From Cristatella mucedo (taxonomy: Eukaryota > Bryozoa > Phylactolaemata > Cristatellidae), in the NCBI GenBank assembly GCA_009760855.2, contig WPIO01000039.1, positions 1,281,001 through 1,345,000 on the forward strand: a stretch of DNA of 64,000 nucleotides. Direction: 5' to 3'. The notes under the pieces were generated by a model, which did no database searches, was not told the origin of the DNA, and saw nothing but the letters and a program-made list of their open reading frames with translations. Both the position numbers and the translations under genes were made by a program. Shown here piece after piece: positions 37,653-49,078 of the stretch (position 1 is its first letter; each line of letters opens with the position of its first letter).

Positions 37653-38514
37653 TCGCATGCGCCCGTGCGCCCTGCACGTGACATCTGCTAGCGAACGCCG
37701 CACGCGAAGCTACGAGCGAAAAGCGGCACCGCGGCTCGGCGAGATGTTCGGAAACTAGACAGCCTAGCGTACAGGTGGCCGCTAGTCGCTAGTCACGACT
37801 CCTAAGCCCTGCTATTATATGGCAGTGAGCTGCAGCGATCCCATTGCTCTCGCAGCAAGCCAGCCGCTCGTGCTGCTAGAGCTTCAATCGGCACTACTAC
37901 GCGAACTGTTTCCCGCTATCAAGGCTCGGAGACAAGACCATGGAGAGTGATCGCCTCATGCAGGCACTCTAGCCAATCAGCGCGGCGTACAAAGAAGTGT
38001 TCGCGCTTTGTCTGAAAAAGCCGGGCGTTCCTGCTACTCACTCGCTCTCAAGCGGGTAGCGTCGGTCTTTTTCAGCAGACTAAGCGACGGCCCCTTTTAC
38101 TCAACGAGCAATCGGCTGGTAAGCCAAGTGCCCATGGCCGTTACTGGAGCAGGAGCTTTTAGAGATCGTAGGCTACATTCGATGCGTGCGAAAGAAAGTG
38201 AGTTCCGTTCGCTATATAGCGCCCCGCCGCTTCCTGTGTAAGATCCGATCGATTAGCCGCGCGGAAACTAGAATGCCACCCTGCCCGGTAAAAAATATTG
38301 AAGAATCATTCATATATATATATATATAATAAAATAATAAAAAAATAACAGCCGCGGCTCGACTGGGTCGCTCGTTCGACGTAGCACTTTCGTGCTCCCC
38401 ATGCAAACATCGGAGTCTACATTCTACTGTAGGACTCACTACCGCAATAGCTTTTACTCAACGACAACTTCCCTAGCGCTGTCGACTGTTGTACATCCTT
38501 TCTAGCGGGCCTGG
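37653..38514. other. Unassigned stretch
   Basis: It includes a short TA run at 38312-38327 followed by an A-rich tract. No gene is recognised. The 77-codon frame at 38008-38241 has no resemblance to known families. Confidence 0.35.
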
Positions 38515-38740
38515 GGTGCTACTTTCTGGCTGCACACTTCATTCCTTGACTGTCATCCTGACTCAGCTATACTTCTCAATTTCTCTTCGTTACGCGATAT
38601 GAAATATGTTGGCTACAGCGGACCCACCGAAAGCCACCGCAAAGGCTTGGAGTGCCCTATTGGAAACTCTCCATCAGTACACCCACTAATCCTTGTAGCT
38701 TCTTAGCGTTACAGACGCGATACGATTGTATCGCATAACG
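38515..38740 (+). mobile_element. L2-B 3' UTR fragment
   Basis: GGTGCTACTTTCTGGCTGCAC, CTGACTCAGCTATACTTCTCA, GAAATATGTTGGCTAC and CCTTGTAGCTTCTTAGCGTTACAGACG follow the same order as the L2-B 3' region at 22310-22505. Confidence 0.6.
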
Positions 38741-39121
38741 TTGTCTGCTCGCCGTCCGACCTTGTCGTTCGTCAGCTAGAAATAGTGGCACCACTTGTAA
38801 AGGAATTAAGCATCGAGCAGCTGGCCTGCTTCAAACGGAAGCTCTTATTTTGGATCCGCTTGATTCGTAGCAGCAGCATTGCCCAACCTGTTTCGGCCAC
38901 TTGGAAGCAATCTTGCAGGGCTATTTTGTATTTTTTAAGAAACCCGAGAAAGCCTGCTGGCGAGGAAATAACTCGAATTCGCACCTCCATCAAAGGAGCG
39001 TGCTCTCGGGAAATTAGCCTGCAGAAACTAGGCTTCGAAGCCACGGTGATATATTTTACAGGCTCGTTGTAAGCCTGAGCTACCGGCGCTTGAATAAAAG
39101 CAGGTTGAGCATGCGCGAATA
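38741..39121. other. Stretch with an unassigned 95-codon frame
   Basis: A plus frame at 38785-39072 and a minus frame at 38772-39224 overlap. Neither shows a signal peptide, known motif or splice-supported extension. I do not call a gene. Confidence 0.25.
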
Positions 39122-39168
39122 TTCGCACATGCACGTGCACGTGCACGTGCACGTGCGCGTGTGCGTGG
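39122..39168. repeat. Palindromic (GCACGT)n run
   Basis: Alternating purine-pyrimidine sequence built from GCACGT hexamers (about five), continuing as GCGCGTGTGCGTG. Each hexamer is almost self-complementary. Confidence 0.9.
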
Positions 39169-40191
39169 CTCACGCTCTCGCTCGAAGAGCCACGCCCTCC
39201 AAGCACGCCAATCTTTCGCAGCAACTGAGCAATCCGGTTTAGTGAAAGAGCTGTTATTTTAGGTACACAATAGTATTAAATGTTATACAAGCATGCGTTC
39301 TGTTGCTTAACGGAACTAAACCTTTTTCTGGATATTTCAATTAGGCTGGATAGGATTCTTATCAGCTTATCAGCGATAAAAACATGCACGAGCAATTGTC
39401 ACATGCATCAGCGAAAGGAGGATTTATTGGGGATTCATTTGACGTAGCCAATGCTGAGCTGAATAAGCGGATATATGGCTGTCCCTCAAAGGTCGCCAAG
39501 ACTGCAGATTCCTTGCCGTCGGTTGGCGTTACCCAAAATAAGCGTCGCTACACTGGCGGGTTTTACGGGTATAAAGTACGATACGACATTCAGCCGTCCT
39601 CGATTTTTAGGAATGCTACTACGAGTGTACACTGCGAGTAACTACGCAGTGCATTTTTTAAGATACCCAATGAATTGCAACATGTTAGTCTGAATCGCGC
39701 CCAAAGTGCACGCTGAACTCTAGTTTCTTTTGAGAGACTCTTTAAAGGAATACATTCAAGATCATGTTGACGTACGTCCCTCAAGGCAGAACGGCAAGCC
39801 CGCTAATTTTGCAGCATTATCCAGCAATGCGTCCACTGACGTCGGTTCACGTGCTTGCTTCGACAGCGCTCGGTTGCACAGCGAGTTGCCATTGCCAATC
39901 CCAAAGAAACGCTTGCAGGCCTGATCCGTAATCCCGCTTCTGACAAATGTATCACGATTATGCGGTCATAGTCTAAGCAGCAGCCCTAACGACGAAAGCG
40001 ACGACGCTATTTGGCTAGACCAAACAAGTTTGCCGCACATCGTGCCGTTTATGCGTTGTCTGGCTCAAGCCTTAAGCCCGTGATTTAGGATGAAATTGGG
40101 CCTCTTCGCTTGGATGAGCCGTTAAGTCGAGCCTGAACTTGTTTCCATCCGCCCTGTTGCTGCTGCTGCTGCTATTGCTGCCGCCGCTGCC

Positions 40192-40222
<31 letters not shown>

Positions 40223-41146
40223 GTGGTGCGCTTGTCTGCGGTTGAGCGAGTTACCAATTAACTAAGCCGTGAATCTATGCTGCTTTTTCGGTCAGTATCA
40301 AGCATCCTAACTGATCTTGCTCAACCAGGCTAGGCCAGAGCGTTCCATCCTAGCAAAATGTTTTGGCTTCTTGTACTGACATTGTGCAGCCACTTGCAAC
40401 CCGAAATACGCACGATGAAGAGCATACGATCCAAATGGGGCGCTCTAACGGACAACAGCGTTTCAAGACTTTTAGCGGAAAGGCGGCCAACCGACTGGCA
40501 ATGAGTTTCATCTTCGATGTGAATTAGTTCATTAAAATATTATTTATTTGAACAGCGCCCTAAGAGAACGAACTCTATCAAGGTGCTTCACAAAGGCGGC
40601 AGGGCTCGAGGCCACGACCTTGGTGGTCAAGGGTGAGCAGCCTGCCGATGGGCTGGCCATCGATCTCTTATGACCGACCCAGAGGTTCGATTAACGCCGT
40701 TTGATGCAGTTTGGGCTCAGAAGCGATTCGAGAAATATCAGCATTTTTCAGTCAGGGTACGAAGATTCGTGTCACTCGCCTAACCGTTTTTCTCGTATCA
40801 TCAGGTAGGAAGTCCACTGCGTTTTGTGTTGCATTAGAGTAACAGGCACGATGTATTTACTTGCCACCGGTATGTCCACTGATGTTAGCTAGAATAAACC
40901 CTGTAAGTAATTAAAAAACGCACGTAGCGAAACGAAATAATGGTCATCTTTGACCTTAAGACAGAGCTGGAAATGATCACAGAGGTTGAGGCTGCACTGG
41001 AAGTTATCACTAAGCTGGAGGCTATGCCGTAGTCTTATCACTGAGCTGGAGACTGTGCAAGCGTTTGATCAAGCCTTGGGGGTTTAGGCTTTAGACTATT
41101 TCGCGAAGGTCATTGGTGCTCAGGCTAAGGAGCGTGCAGTTAATAT
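39169..41146. other. Unassigned stretch with CTG repeat and L2-like trace
   Basis: An interrupted CTG/CCG repeat lies at 40160-40210. A diverged sequence at 40545-40600 (AACAGCGCCCTAAGAGAACGAACTCTATCAAGGTGCTTCACAAAG) resembles a minus-strand L2-A end. Frames at 39384-39924 have no family resemblance. Confidence 0.35.
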
Positions 41147-41325
41147 AAAATAAGCAGTAGCTGATTTATCAGCCTCTTTTTTATAGCGGCAGAAGAGCCT
41201 TTACGGCTATCACCACCGCTCCTAGCGACAATAAAGGATCGCCTACCGAAGGATTCGAACCCACGACCTCGGGACCGAGGTCTGGAAAAACAACCGCCTT
41301 ACCTAGTGTACCATCACGGCTCACT
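41147..41325 (-). mobile_element. tRNA-derived SINE, copy 4
   Basis: The body is the complement of CAGCCTCTTTTTTATAGCGGCAGAAGAGCC. The intact B-box complement GGATTCGAACCC is at 41251-41262, with a head ending CCGCCTTACCTAGTGTACCATCACGGCTC. It is close to copy 3 in sequence. Confidence 0.85.
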
Positions 41326-41507
41326 TGAGCAGTATGTAATCTTAAGCACTAAAATCACATCATTGGAACCTGGAACCATTCCATAGAAAAAAGATAGGCT
41401 GCCGATTGGCAGAACCTGAAGTGCCAAATACGATCTTGTAATTCCAATGTCCATTTACGGCTGATGTGGCGGCTTGTACTGAACGATTGTATCAATTTGA
41501 CTAGGTT

Positions 41508-41595
41508 CCTCATTTGCTTCCTTTGTAGCATCTGTAAAGTGCCTAGATAAACACTAGTTCTCTTTGGGTGCTACAAATGTGTTTTTGTTATTTAT
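41508..41595 (+). mobile_element. L2-A 3'-end fragment
   Basis: TTTGCTTCCTTTGTAGCATCTGTAAAGTGCCTAGATAAACACTAGTTCTCTTTGGGTGCT is a diverged plus-strand L2-A terminus with a degraded tail (GTTATTTAT). Confidence 0.65.
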
Positions 41596-42780
41596 CATTT
41601 TATTGCTTAAAAAGGACTGCAGTTAATAGCCTGCTAAGATTGAGGTCAACTAACTGCCAGTGCCATTACCTTGCTATTAAGGAACTTACGTAAATTTGTT
41701 TACACACATCTCAATATTCTTGCATTCGGACACATTAAGTTCAATTTGCTTTAATTCTGCTCTTTAGCGCTCTATTTCTCAGCGGTAGTGATCGGGATCA
41801 TTGCTGCCTATCGACTGTTTCGAAATTGCTAATCGCACTCTGACACAAATGGACAAAAAACTAAAGTGTATATCTAGTTTCAAACGAGGCAAAGCTCAAT
41901 AGCAGACATTCTTGACGGTAAATTGGTATATGGAATGCAGAGTGGCTTAATATAACGTGAAAATCGTGGCTGCGTAATCTGCTGGCTACCGTTAGAGTGC
42001 TAGAGTTTTGGTACGTGTGCCGTCCGTTCAAGAAAGCAGCTCTGCAGCCACCGAGCTCATTATTCTACTGGACGCTAGTAGTCCACATTACAATGCTGTT
42101 CTCGCCGCAGCAGTCGCATCTAGGCTGCCCAGCACATTGTATTTGTACTTACAGCTAAGTGTCTCTATGACTAACAAAAGCTGCGGCTTTTGCGCCTTAT
42201 GTCTTTCGTGTCCTTGGGCCACAAACTCAGCAGCGAGAGCTCAACTGCTGCTTGGCTCACAGCCTGGAGTAAAACTGTCTATTACGAAACTTTCGCTTTT
42301 TTTGCCGCCTAGCCATGAAAAATAATGATTTGACCGGTTCCTATTCGTAATAGCTTTTGAAATGTAAATAATCTGCATTCATAATCTGGTTTATATAGTA
42401 GGCCAGCGTTTCCATAGCCCGCCAGTCACTACAAGAAGTTCGCTGCCCTTGAGTTTGGCTGCAAAGTGTAAACGAGCCAAAAACCTGCCAATCGGTCTCC
42501 ATATGCTGTAGAGGCGCCAGTATGGCAGCCTCGACCTTACTACGAGCACTAGGTTTGAGTTGCTCGTCTAGCTAGCAGTGGCATAATGGCGGCACAAAAC
42601 ACCATATGGGATCTGGGTGAGGATGTTTGCACAGGCTAGATACAATCGTTGGGTTAACATGATGATATTATTTCTTTTTAGCATGCGATTAGATAAGTAA
42701 ACTATATTAAGAACAGAGATTATGCCAACTGTTGAGTTGGATTGGCTAACTCATAAGACATTAAGGATATGAGGTCTCTC
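41596..42780. other. Unassigned stretch
   Basis: No gene or known repeat is recognised. A 105-codon plus frame at 42008-42325 has no recognisable feature. Confidence 0.35.
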
Positions 42781-42789
42781 CGTGCTATA

Positions 42790-43300
42790 AATCGTTGTAA
42801 TTCGTCTCTTGTCACGCCATAAAGATTTTGTAGCTAGTGGTTATCAGCCCCGTGGCTTAAATAGGCTTCGTGCCTTGCAAGCTCGTACATCGTCAGACAC
42901 AACAAGAAAAGGCAGTTTTGATACTTGCCTCTGGGTTCGTCACGACATGGTCGTCCGTCCCGACTGGAACTACATAACCGAGGTCCCGAGATGTAAAGCA
43001 CTGTGACATATCTGCGGTCTGATGCTTACGTACTAACAGATGACTTACTGCATTGACGTAAGCTCCAGTGTCAAGCTGAAAGCGTTGTGAATGTCGCTAA
43101 CCATCATCAGGGTTGTAATGCGCATGTTCTGGCTCCCTGCTACTACTAAAATTATTTGCATCATGTCTTCTTCTTCTGTGACAGCGTCATCGCCTCCTAC
43201 ATCGTACATAGTTCATAGTTCTGGCACTGGCGACTGAAGTGTTTGAGAGTGCTGCATTTGTGGTAGCAATGTTCTTGTGCAGGGGCTACCGGCTCGCGAT
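42790..43300 (-). mobile_element. Ty3/gypsy gag-protease fragment
   Basis: On the minus strand a zinc-knuckle-like motif (HKCSTLKHFSRQC, near 43235-43275) is followed by an intact retropepsin active site. RFQLDTGAYVNAVSHLL is encoded around 43030-43085, with Asp-Thr-Gly-Ala at 43061-43072. Downstream sequence parallels 30735-30340 of the other gypsy relic. Frames are shifted between knuckle and protease. No reverse transcriptase is attached. Confidence 0.75.
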
Positions 43301-43593
43301 GTCGTATTTGCCAGACCGCAATTTTGACGGTCTAACACTTTCGGAGCTGACGTAGTGCCATCCGGGTTTCCCAGGGGTTCATAAATCTCCAATGTCTTGC
43401 GAAAGCTGCTGTAGTCCCTGCATCTTTGCCACGACCATCTTGATTTGTCTGTTAGGATTATTGATGCTCGAAGCCTGACTGCTCCTGTCTAGCACGGTTT
43501 TGCGAGTGGCTTTTAAAGAGCAATGTATTTAAATTGCCTCCTGCTGCATTAGCGAAGATTCCCTAAAAAACAGCTCTTATAATCGGAAAGATG

Positions 43594-43662
43594 AAAGTAA
43601 ATCAACGATGAAAGTAATTTATCAACGATGAAAGTAATTTATCAACGATGAAAGTAATTTAT
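43594..43662. repeat. 20-bp tandem repeat, three to four units
   Basis: AACGATGAAAGTAATTTATC is repeated head to tail, with a truncated first unit. Confidence 0.9.
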
Positions 43663-43715
43663 CTCGGATTATGCAATCTGGACCTTTAAAATTGCACAGT
43701 TTTTCGTTCAAGCGC

Positions 43716-43745
43716 CACACACACACACACACAGACACACACACA
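43716..43745. repeat. (CA)n microsatellite
   Basis: A CACACA run with one AGACA interruption. Confidence 0.9.
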
Positions 43746-43808
43746 AAGAGACATAAGAGTAAAACAGGCAGCATACTGAACTTTAGAAAAAACCATTAGT
43801 TTTGCAGT

Positions 43809-44003
43809 ATGCGATACGCTTTCATCTTCTTCGGAACTTTGTCTGTATCATTGCTGTCGGCCTTCCTATCGTACGTAAACTGCTCTGATAGTTCCAGTAC
43901 AGCTGGGCCTGAGCAGCGAAGAATTTTAGCCACGCGAGTGGTAGCTGTTTATTCACGCCACCGCTTTCGAGCATGTTTTTACCAGCCGGAGTTTCCATTT
44001 TGA
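43809..44003 (+). CDS. Possible signal-peptide exon, 64 codons, unknown protein
   Basis: The frame starts MRYAFIFFGTLSVSLLSAFL and continues with Ser-Tyr-Val-Asn-Cys-Ser: a basic residue, a hydrophobic core of about 17 residues and a plausible cleavage site near residues 24-26. The rest (Asp/Ser-rich, then basic) has no recognised domain and ends at a stop at 44003. It could be the first exon of a secreted protein, since GT dinucleotides after 43930 offer possible donors. No downstream exon is identified. It may equally be a chance frame in non-coding DNA. Confidence 0.3.
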   Translation: MRYAFIFFGTLSVSLLSAFLSYVNCSDSSSTAGPEQRRILATRVVAVYSRHRFRACFYQPEFPF

Positions 44004-45123
44004 GCGTCGCCTTCTGGCACCTACGATTATTATATGAGAGGAATCAAGAAAACTGGCCTCATCCATCCCAAACCCAGGGAAATTTTGTTAGGAACGTCTG
44101 CTATTTGGTCTAAATATGGGCTGCAAGATCTTCCACATGCGCCGGCCTGGTGTTATTGATGATCTTCATGTAGTGGATAGCATGGCTGATGACAACCTAA
44201 CGTTAAGAAGAGGTGAATCACAGCAGGAGGCAACAAGAGGCCACGAGCAAAACTTGGCAGCACTGGACAGCTGTGCTGCCTCGAGCGACATATGAAACTG
44301 AGTGCTTTAAGACAGCTCTCAAGCAAGATCGAGTGACATTCATGAGACACCCTCACCCAGGACGATATATCAGCCGACCCCGAGACCGCAAAGACCATGG
44401 TCGGTATGCCTTCCGCACCCCACCCCGTCCACCCACCTCTTACGGTGTGGCCGCCGTTCGGCGGTTTAGTGACCTAGTGCAATAACTAGCTTGTTTTGTG
44501 TCATAGCGATACTTAGACCAGGCAACACATCGAGAGAAAAATCATGAAGGATAGCGAATGGTCATGAGACCAGAAATGCTAGCTCGCCTTTGGACAGTTC
44601 AATGAGAAAATAGCAGCAATCGCTGTCCTGGCACATTTCAACCTGATCAAAACTCTGATCTAGCGGGCGGATAGCAGCCACGTGGGCATTGGTGCTGGTC
44701 TGCATCCAGACGGTAAACCCGCAGATTACGTGTCTCGAGCGCTCACGCCGGTGAAATAGAACTGGGTACCAATAGAAAAATAACTGTTTGCAGATGTCGA
44801 TGAGTGCTTTGACCAGTGCATCTTTGGTAGAGAAGTGATTGTTCCCAATCACGACTATCCAGTGACCAACATATAACGGCCACCCCTGAGCCAAGTACCA
44901 TAGAGACTGCAGTCCCTGATAATGCACCTTGGTTAATACGTCAAGATACGCAGCGATATCGGTATCGGGCATATATAACCCTGGTGATAGCCTTACATGC
45001 CTGGTGAGAATCTGCGCATCTCAGAACGCTGAGACGCTTATGACCAGTTGGAAGCCAAGCTTGTGTACGCTCACTGCGTATCGATACCCTATCTATCTAT
45101 GGCCCCTGCCAGTGACATATAAG
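44004..45123. other. Unassigned stretch, possible gypsy-related sequence
   Basis: A plus frame at 44213-44485 (90 codons, Arg/Pro-rich end) and a minus frame at 44562-44972 (136 codons) lie between two gypsy fragments. Neither shows a diagnostic motif. They could be gag or other polyprotein relics, but this is position-based guesswork. Confidence 0.25.
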
Positions 45124-45370
45124 AAATAATAATAATAAGAAGAAGAAAACATTTGATATAGCGCCCTTAGAGAACTCAATCTCTTTCCAGGCACTTCACA
45201 TTCTCTGCTAATAAAACACGATCGAATGATTAGTTGTAGCACGCTCAATAAACAGCAAGAGTAACATGGTTTGGTGTGGCATGCACAGGATCAGCATGCA
45301 AGTGTCGTTAGTTATGTATATGTTATGTATGTTATGCATGCACAGTGTCGGCAGGCATAAGTATATAGAA
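45124..45370 (-). mobile_element. L2-A 3'-end fragment
   Basis: AATAATAATAATAAGAAGAAGAAAACATTTGATATAGCGCCCTTAGAGAACTCAATCTCTTTCCAGGC starts the element on the minus strand. The 3' UTR continues through GGCATGCACAGGATCAGCATGCAAGTG and the TTATGTATGTTATGCATGCACAGTG segment. Confidence 0.8.
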
Positions 45371-45629
45371 AGTGCGGATACAACATGCCTAGACATCTGG
45401 TCTGGTAAGACTACGGAAGCTTGTCACCACTGGCTTCCCTCACCGAAGACACAAAATCTCACCAGTTATTGTACATTCTTTATATAAAGGAAGTCCTGAG
45501 CCATCAAAATGGCGTTACATTGAAAGGTAAGCTGAAGTGGCGACTCGAGTAGCTCAACGGAATACGATACCAACACCCATTCACTTTGCTCACCGGGTAT
45601 ACGACAGCATGATGAGAAAGGCCCGTCAT
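45371..45629. other. Unassigned short stretch
   Basis: Nothing recognised. Confidence 0.3.
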
Positions 45630-46015
45630 GCAAGGTAATGTAAGATAATGCATCTCCGTATGTAACTCCACAAAGTCATAAAGACCATGTGGGTGTTACG
45701 CAGGAGAGTTTTGTGTAGCGCACTCACGGCCTAAGCGGCTTTTGGTATGCATTCGGTAGCCAACAGACTTCGTCTCACGCAACAAAGAGAAAGTGGGAAG
45801 CTCAGCGGAGTAAGGAGAGCAGTTGAGGTAGTGAGTAGCATGGAAGTAACAGCTCAGGACCGCTGAAAAGGATGAGCCATAGTCGGCAGTAGGAGAGTAG
45901 TTGTCGTTGCGTAAGAATTGTGTAAGTGAGTTCCACAGTCTAGCAGCTGCAGAGCTAAAGCTTCTGTCGCCAACGGTCTTTAGGCGGAGGAATGGAACAG
46001 CTAATTTAGTGTCAT
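45630..46015 (-). mobile_element. L2-B 3' fragment, best-preserved copy
   Basis: The minus strand encodes LRLKTVGDRSFSSAAARLWN followed by SLTQFLRND, then about 70 more codons, in one nearly clean frame. This is the terminal SF..A.RLWNSL domain of CR1/L2 polyproteins. It matches 19250-19655 and 22140-22480. It abuts the gypsy integrase relic. Confidence 0.8.
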
Positions 46016-47000
46016 ACTATGTACTGGCCAGCCATTGCTTGTAAATGTCAAGTGAACTGCCGAAAGTTTCGCTCACTGCCCGATTGGATCAAGCACGTGC
46101 TACCAAAGCGGAGCTTTTGGCATCAAGTGGCGGCAGGATGTGGGTGGTGGAGAAAGGTGTCTGCAGAGTGCAGACATGTGAGACTTTTATTGTTGGCAGT
46201 GACTGACTGTTTTCGACTACTTTACTGGATTTATTGAAATCGGCGGGCTTGTAAGCTCCATCGGCCCACGTCATTCTACGGATGAAGGCCCATTTTGCGT
46301 GTAACGTTATTCTAATAGAGTTGGTCACCGATAACGGACCGAAGTTCACATCGGCAGTATTTAGAAAGTTTACTGGTGGCAGGAGCATACAGCACATCAC
46401 AGATTTGCCATTATTTTCCCGGTCTAAACGATAGGCCTAGTCAGCGGTCAAGCTAGTGAAGCGAATAATGCGAATGAAAGGCTAGCGAAGACTATTCGGA
46501 TCCATTTATGCCATGTTGAACGGTCGGAGCACACCCTTGTAAGATTCTCAGTGCAGTCAAGCTCAAACGTTGTTTGGCCGGCTGACGAGCTCTATTGTTC
46601 CCACCTCAACCGTTAGCCTTTCTCCCCAGTTTCCACCAACGGCCAGATGTTTATTACAGCGCAGACGATATCTGGACGCGGGACCGTTGTCAAAAAGCAC
46701 TTCGACTACACAGCAAAAGGTCTGAAACCTCTCGACATCGGCTGGGCAATCCGAAGCAGGAAGATGCCATCTGATGAGCAGCTTCGAGAAGGCAACAACA
46801 AGGTAACCCGTGGCAACAGGTCATACAGCATCGAGGACCATGAAAGAGCATTCTACCGGCGTAACCAGCGACATATTTATCACAACTCAGCAGCAGCAGA
46901 GCAAGCTCTCGGAGACGTGGGTGTGACTCTGCTGAGGAATGCCGTCGAGCCACCGAGTGATAAATTTCGTCCAGCGCTAGACGGTAGGCAATAAATTACC
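46016..47000 (+). mobile_element. Ty3/gypsy integrase fragment
   Basis: Motifs occur in order on the plus strand. A zinc-binding piece reads YWPAIACKCQVNC near 46020-46055. The first catalytic-Asp region is FDYFTGFIEI (Asp at 46215-46217). VTDNGPKFTSAVFRKF at 46324-46371 carries the second catalytic Asp. NNANERLAKTIRI follows, with the Glu at 46476-46478. The C-terminal tail RGNRSYSIEDHERAFYRRNQ lies in a frame at 46647-46994. The catalytic blocks fall in more than one frame, so the element is dead. It has the opposite orientation to the protease fragment at 42.8 kb. Confidence 0.8.
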
Positions 47001-48484
47001 GCGCCACTCAGACAGTGGAGATCCAGCTGCAGCGCATCGAGAGCTCGGCCGGCGGGACCTCATCGAGCACGGCAAAGGGATTTGTCGTTCTCCTAATATA
47101 AGGGGACGGTGAAAGATGCAGCGTCTCCCTCCCACTGCCCGGCAGCAATGAGGTCATTGTACTGAGTGTTTCCGGTGTAAACCGTGTGTGCAAAAAATAC
47201 GGTCTCGACCACGCTGGCGTGATCTCAATTGTACGGCGCTATCAACATCATTCTGGCTACCAGACGGATCACTTCAGTCGGCGTAACAGCTCACCACTCG
47301 CGTATCCTTATGCTTTAGACGTGCCTACAGGCTTCTTCTGTCAGTCGCCGCGCGTGCATGATGCAAACACAAGCACAGCGACAAGTAGCCGCAATTGAAA
47401 CGAGGCCGTTGCAGCAACGAGCCGCTGCGAACTGCAGTGGCTCAGTGTTCGCGCTCGAATTATTTGTCAGAACAAAAGATGGCCTGCACTGCGAACGCCA
47501 CACTCAAGAGCGAGCCGTCGGTGATTTTGTTCGTGCAAACGACCGCACCACTAAGTATTCCAACCCTTGTTGTACAATTAGTGGACACTGTCAGCTGTGC
47601 AGCAATTGTCTACACATACTGGGTAAGAGACGCATGCTTCTTCCTGCTACCTACCCGCCATCACTTAGCAACGCGGCGCATTCGCCACTGGCCGCTCCTA
47701 CTAAATATCGGCTCCTGCATCCCGCTCATTAGCAAATGTCTTCTTCTAAACTGGAAATCGCGCCGAAATACGAATTCGTACGCATACGCCGAATACGAGC
47801 TCGTCGCCGGTGAAAGTTCGATTGCCTACTTCGTTGCGGGCTCTCCAGATCGAGCTCGAAGACTTGCCTTTTCTAGGGGTTGGTTGCGGATGATTTAAGC
47901 ACGGGTCCTCGACGTTGCGTTAAAACAAAGCTAGAAGCGCACGAGGGCCACGCGCAGAGCACTCGAGTCGCGAAGAGCCACTCGAGCCCGACGGACAGCT
48001 TCGACGACTACGAAATGCTGCGGCAAAGTCGTTTAACATAATCCGTCACTTAATTCCGGTGCGTCCCGTGCGCTTTTGTCCACTGCAAGACAAAGCCAGT
48101 TGTTCAAATCGCTGCCAATGCCGCTGGAACCGTTCGAAAAGCGGCGGCGCATTGATCGATCAATGGCGTGCGCGACTAGACGCGGCGATGAATCGGTCGC
48201 TCGCGTGAGACCTCGGTGCTCGTTAACAGAGCAGTTTTTTGGAGATAATTGTATTTGCTTCCATCGGACAGCACATCGTTTTCAATAGTTTCGGGAGAGG
48301 TGGAATTAAGCATGTGACTCAGCCTCGACTGCGATGGTGCGACGGTTTCACCACCATCCACCACCATCTGCTGACACCATCATCCAACACCACCAACATC
48401 CACCAGCTGCTGAAAAATTTGAGCGCTTTGTTCCATGCAGTAATCATCCCATATAGCGAATTAACTAAAAGGCTTTATGGGCTA
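47001..48484. other. Unassigned GC-balanced stretch with a 167-codon frame
   Basis: A plus frame at 47395-47898 contains a hydrophobic middle (about residues 42-125) that might suggest membrane segments, but no motif is recognised. An overlapping frame exists at 47358-47732. Support is too weak to call a gene. The end of the gypsy element or its LTR may extend into 47000-47400. Confidence 0.25.
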
Positions 48485-49078
48485 TTATAATAAGAAGAAG
48501 AATAATGCACTTGATAAAGCGCCCTCAGAAAACTCAATTTCTTTATAGGCGCTTTGCATTTGCTGCAAAGGAAATAAGGCCGAATGGTGGATTCTATCAT
48601 GCTTGTTAAGCAACATGAATAACATGGTTAGGGGTGGCATGCATAGTGTCGGCATGCAAGTGTGGTTAGTGGCAGCATGCACAGTGTCAGCATGCATAAG
48701 CATATAAAAGACGAATCACAGGGACCTACGAAATGCTGTCATAAATAGGTACGTTGCATGCTGACCCTGTGCATGTCACCCCTAATTATGTTATTCATGT
48801 TGCTCGTTTGTAAAGCATTATATTACTCACCATTCAATTGCATCCCTCTTTGCAGCAAATGTAAAGCGCCTAGAAAGAGATTGAGTTCTCTGAGGGCGCT
48901 TTATCAAGTGCATTATTATTATTATTACGTTTTTAAGTTCTCTTTAAATGTGGTCAAGTGAGGGGATGTCGTGACGCAATTTGGAAGTGAGTTCCAGGCT
49001 TTGGGAGCATACGAACTAAATGTATGGTCTCCAAGAGATTTGAGGCTTGTACGAGGTATAGGTAAGCAGTTAGATTAG
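48485..49078 (-). mobile_element. L2-A copy interrupted by another L2-A
   Basis: The minus-strand 3' end runs from 48485 to 48749 (tail, 3' UTR) and resumes at 48932-49078 with the C-terminal coding part (GTTTTTAAGTTCTCTTTAAATGTGG, GGTCTCCAAGAGATTTGAGG). It is broken off near GCAGTTAGATTAGG. The equivalent uninterrupted sequence is at 50495-50930. Confidence 0.88.
48756..48925 (+). mobile_element. L2-A 3'-end inserted into L2-A, 6-bp target-site duplication
   Basis: 170 bases of plus-strand L2-A 3' UTR end in GTGCATTATTATTATTATTA. TACGTT is present at 48750-48755 and 48926-48931. Host and insert are in opposite orientation, which creates an inverted repeat of the 3' UTR. Confidence 0.9.

Noticed and set aside
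36998-37758. Several 140-228 codon frames on both strands over the 10-bp minisatellite
   Set aside because: The repeat unit lacks stops in all six frames. The proteins are one peptide repeated in different registers.
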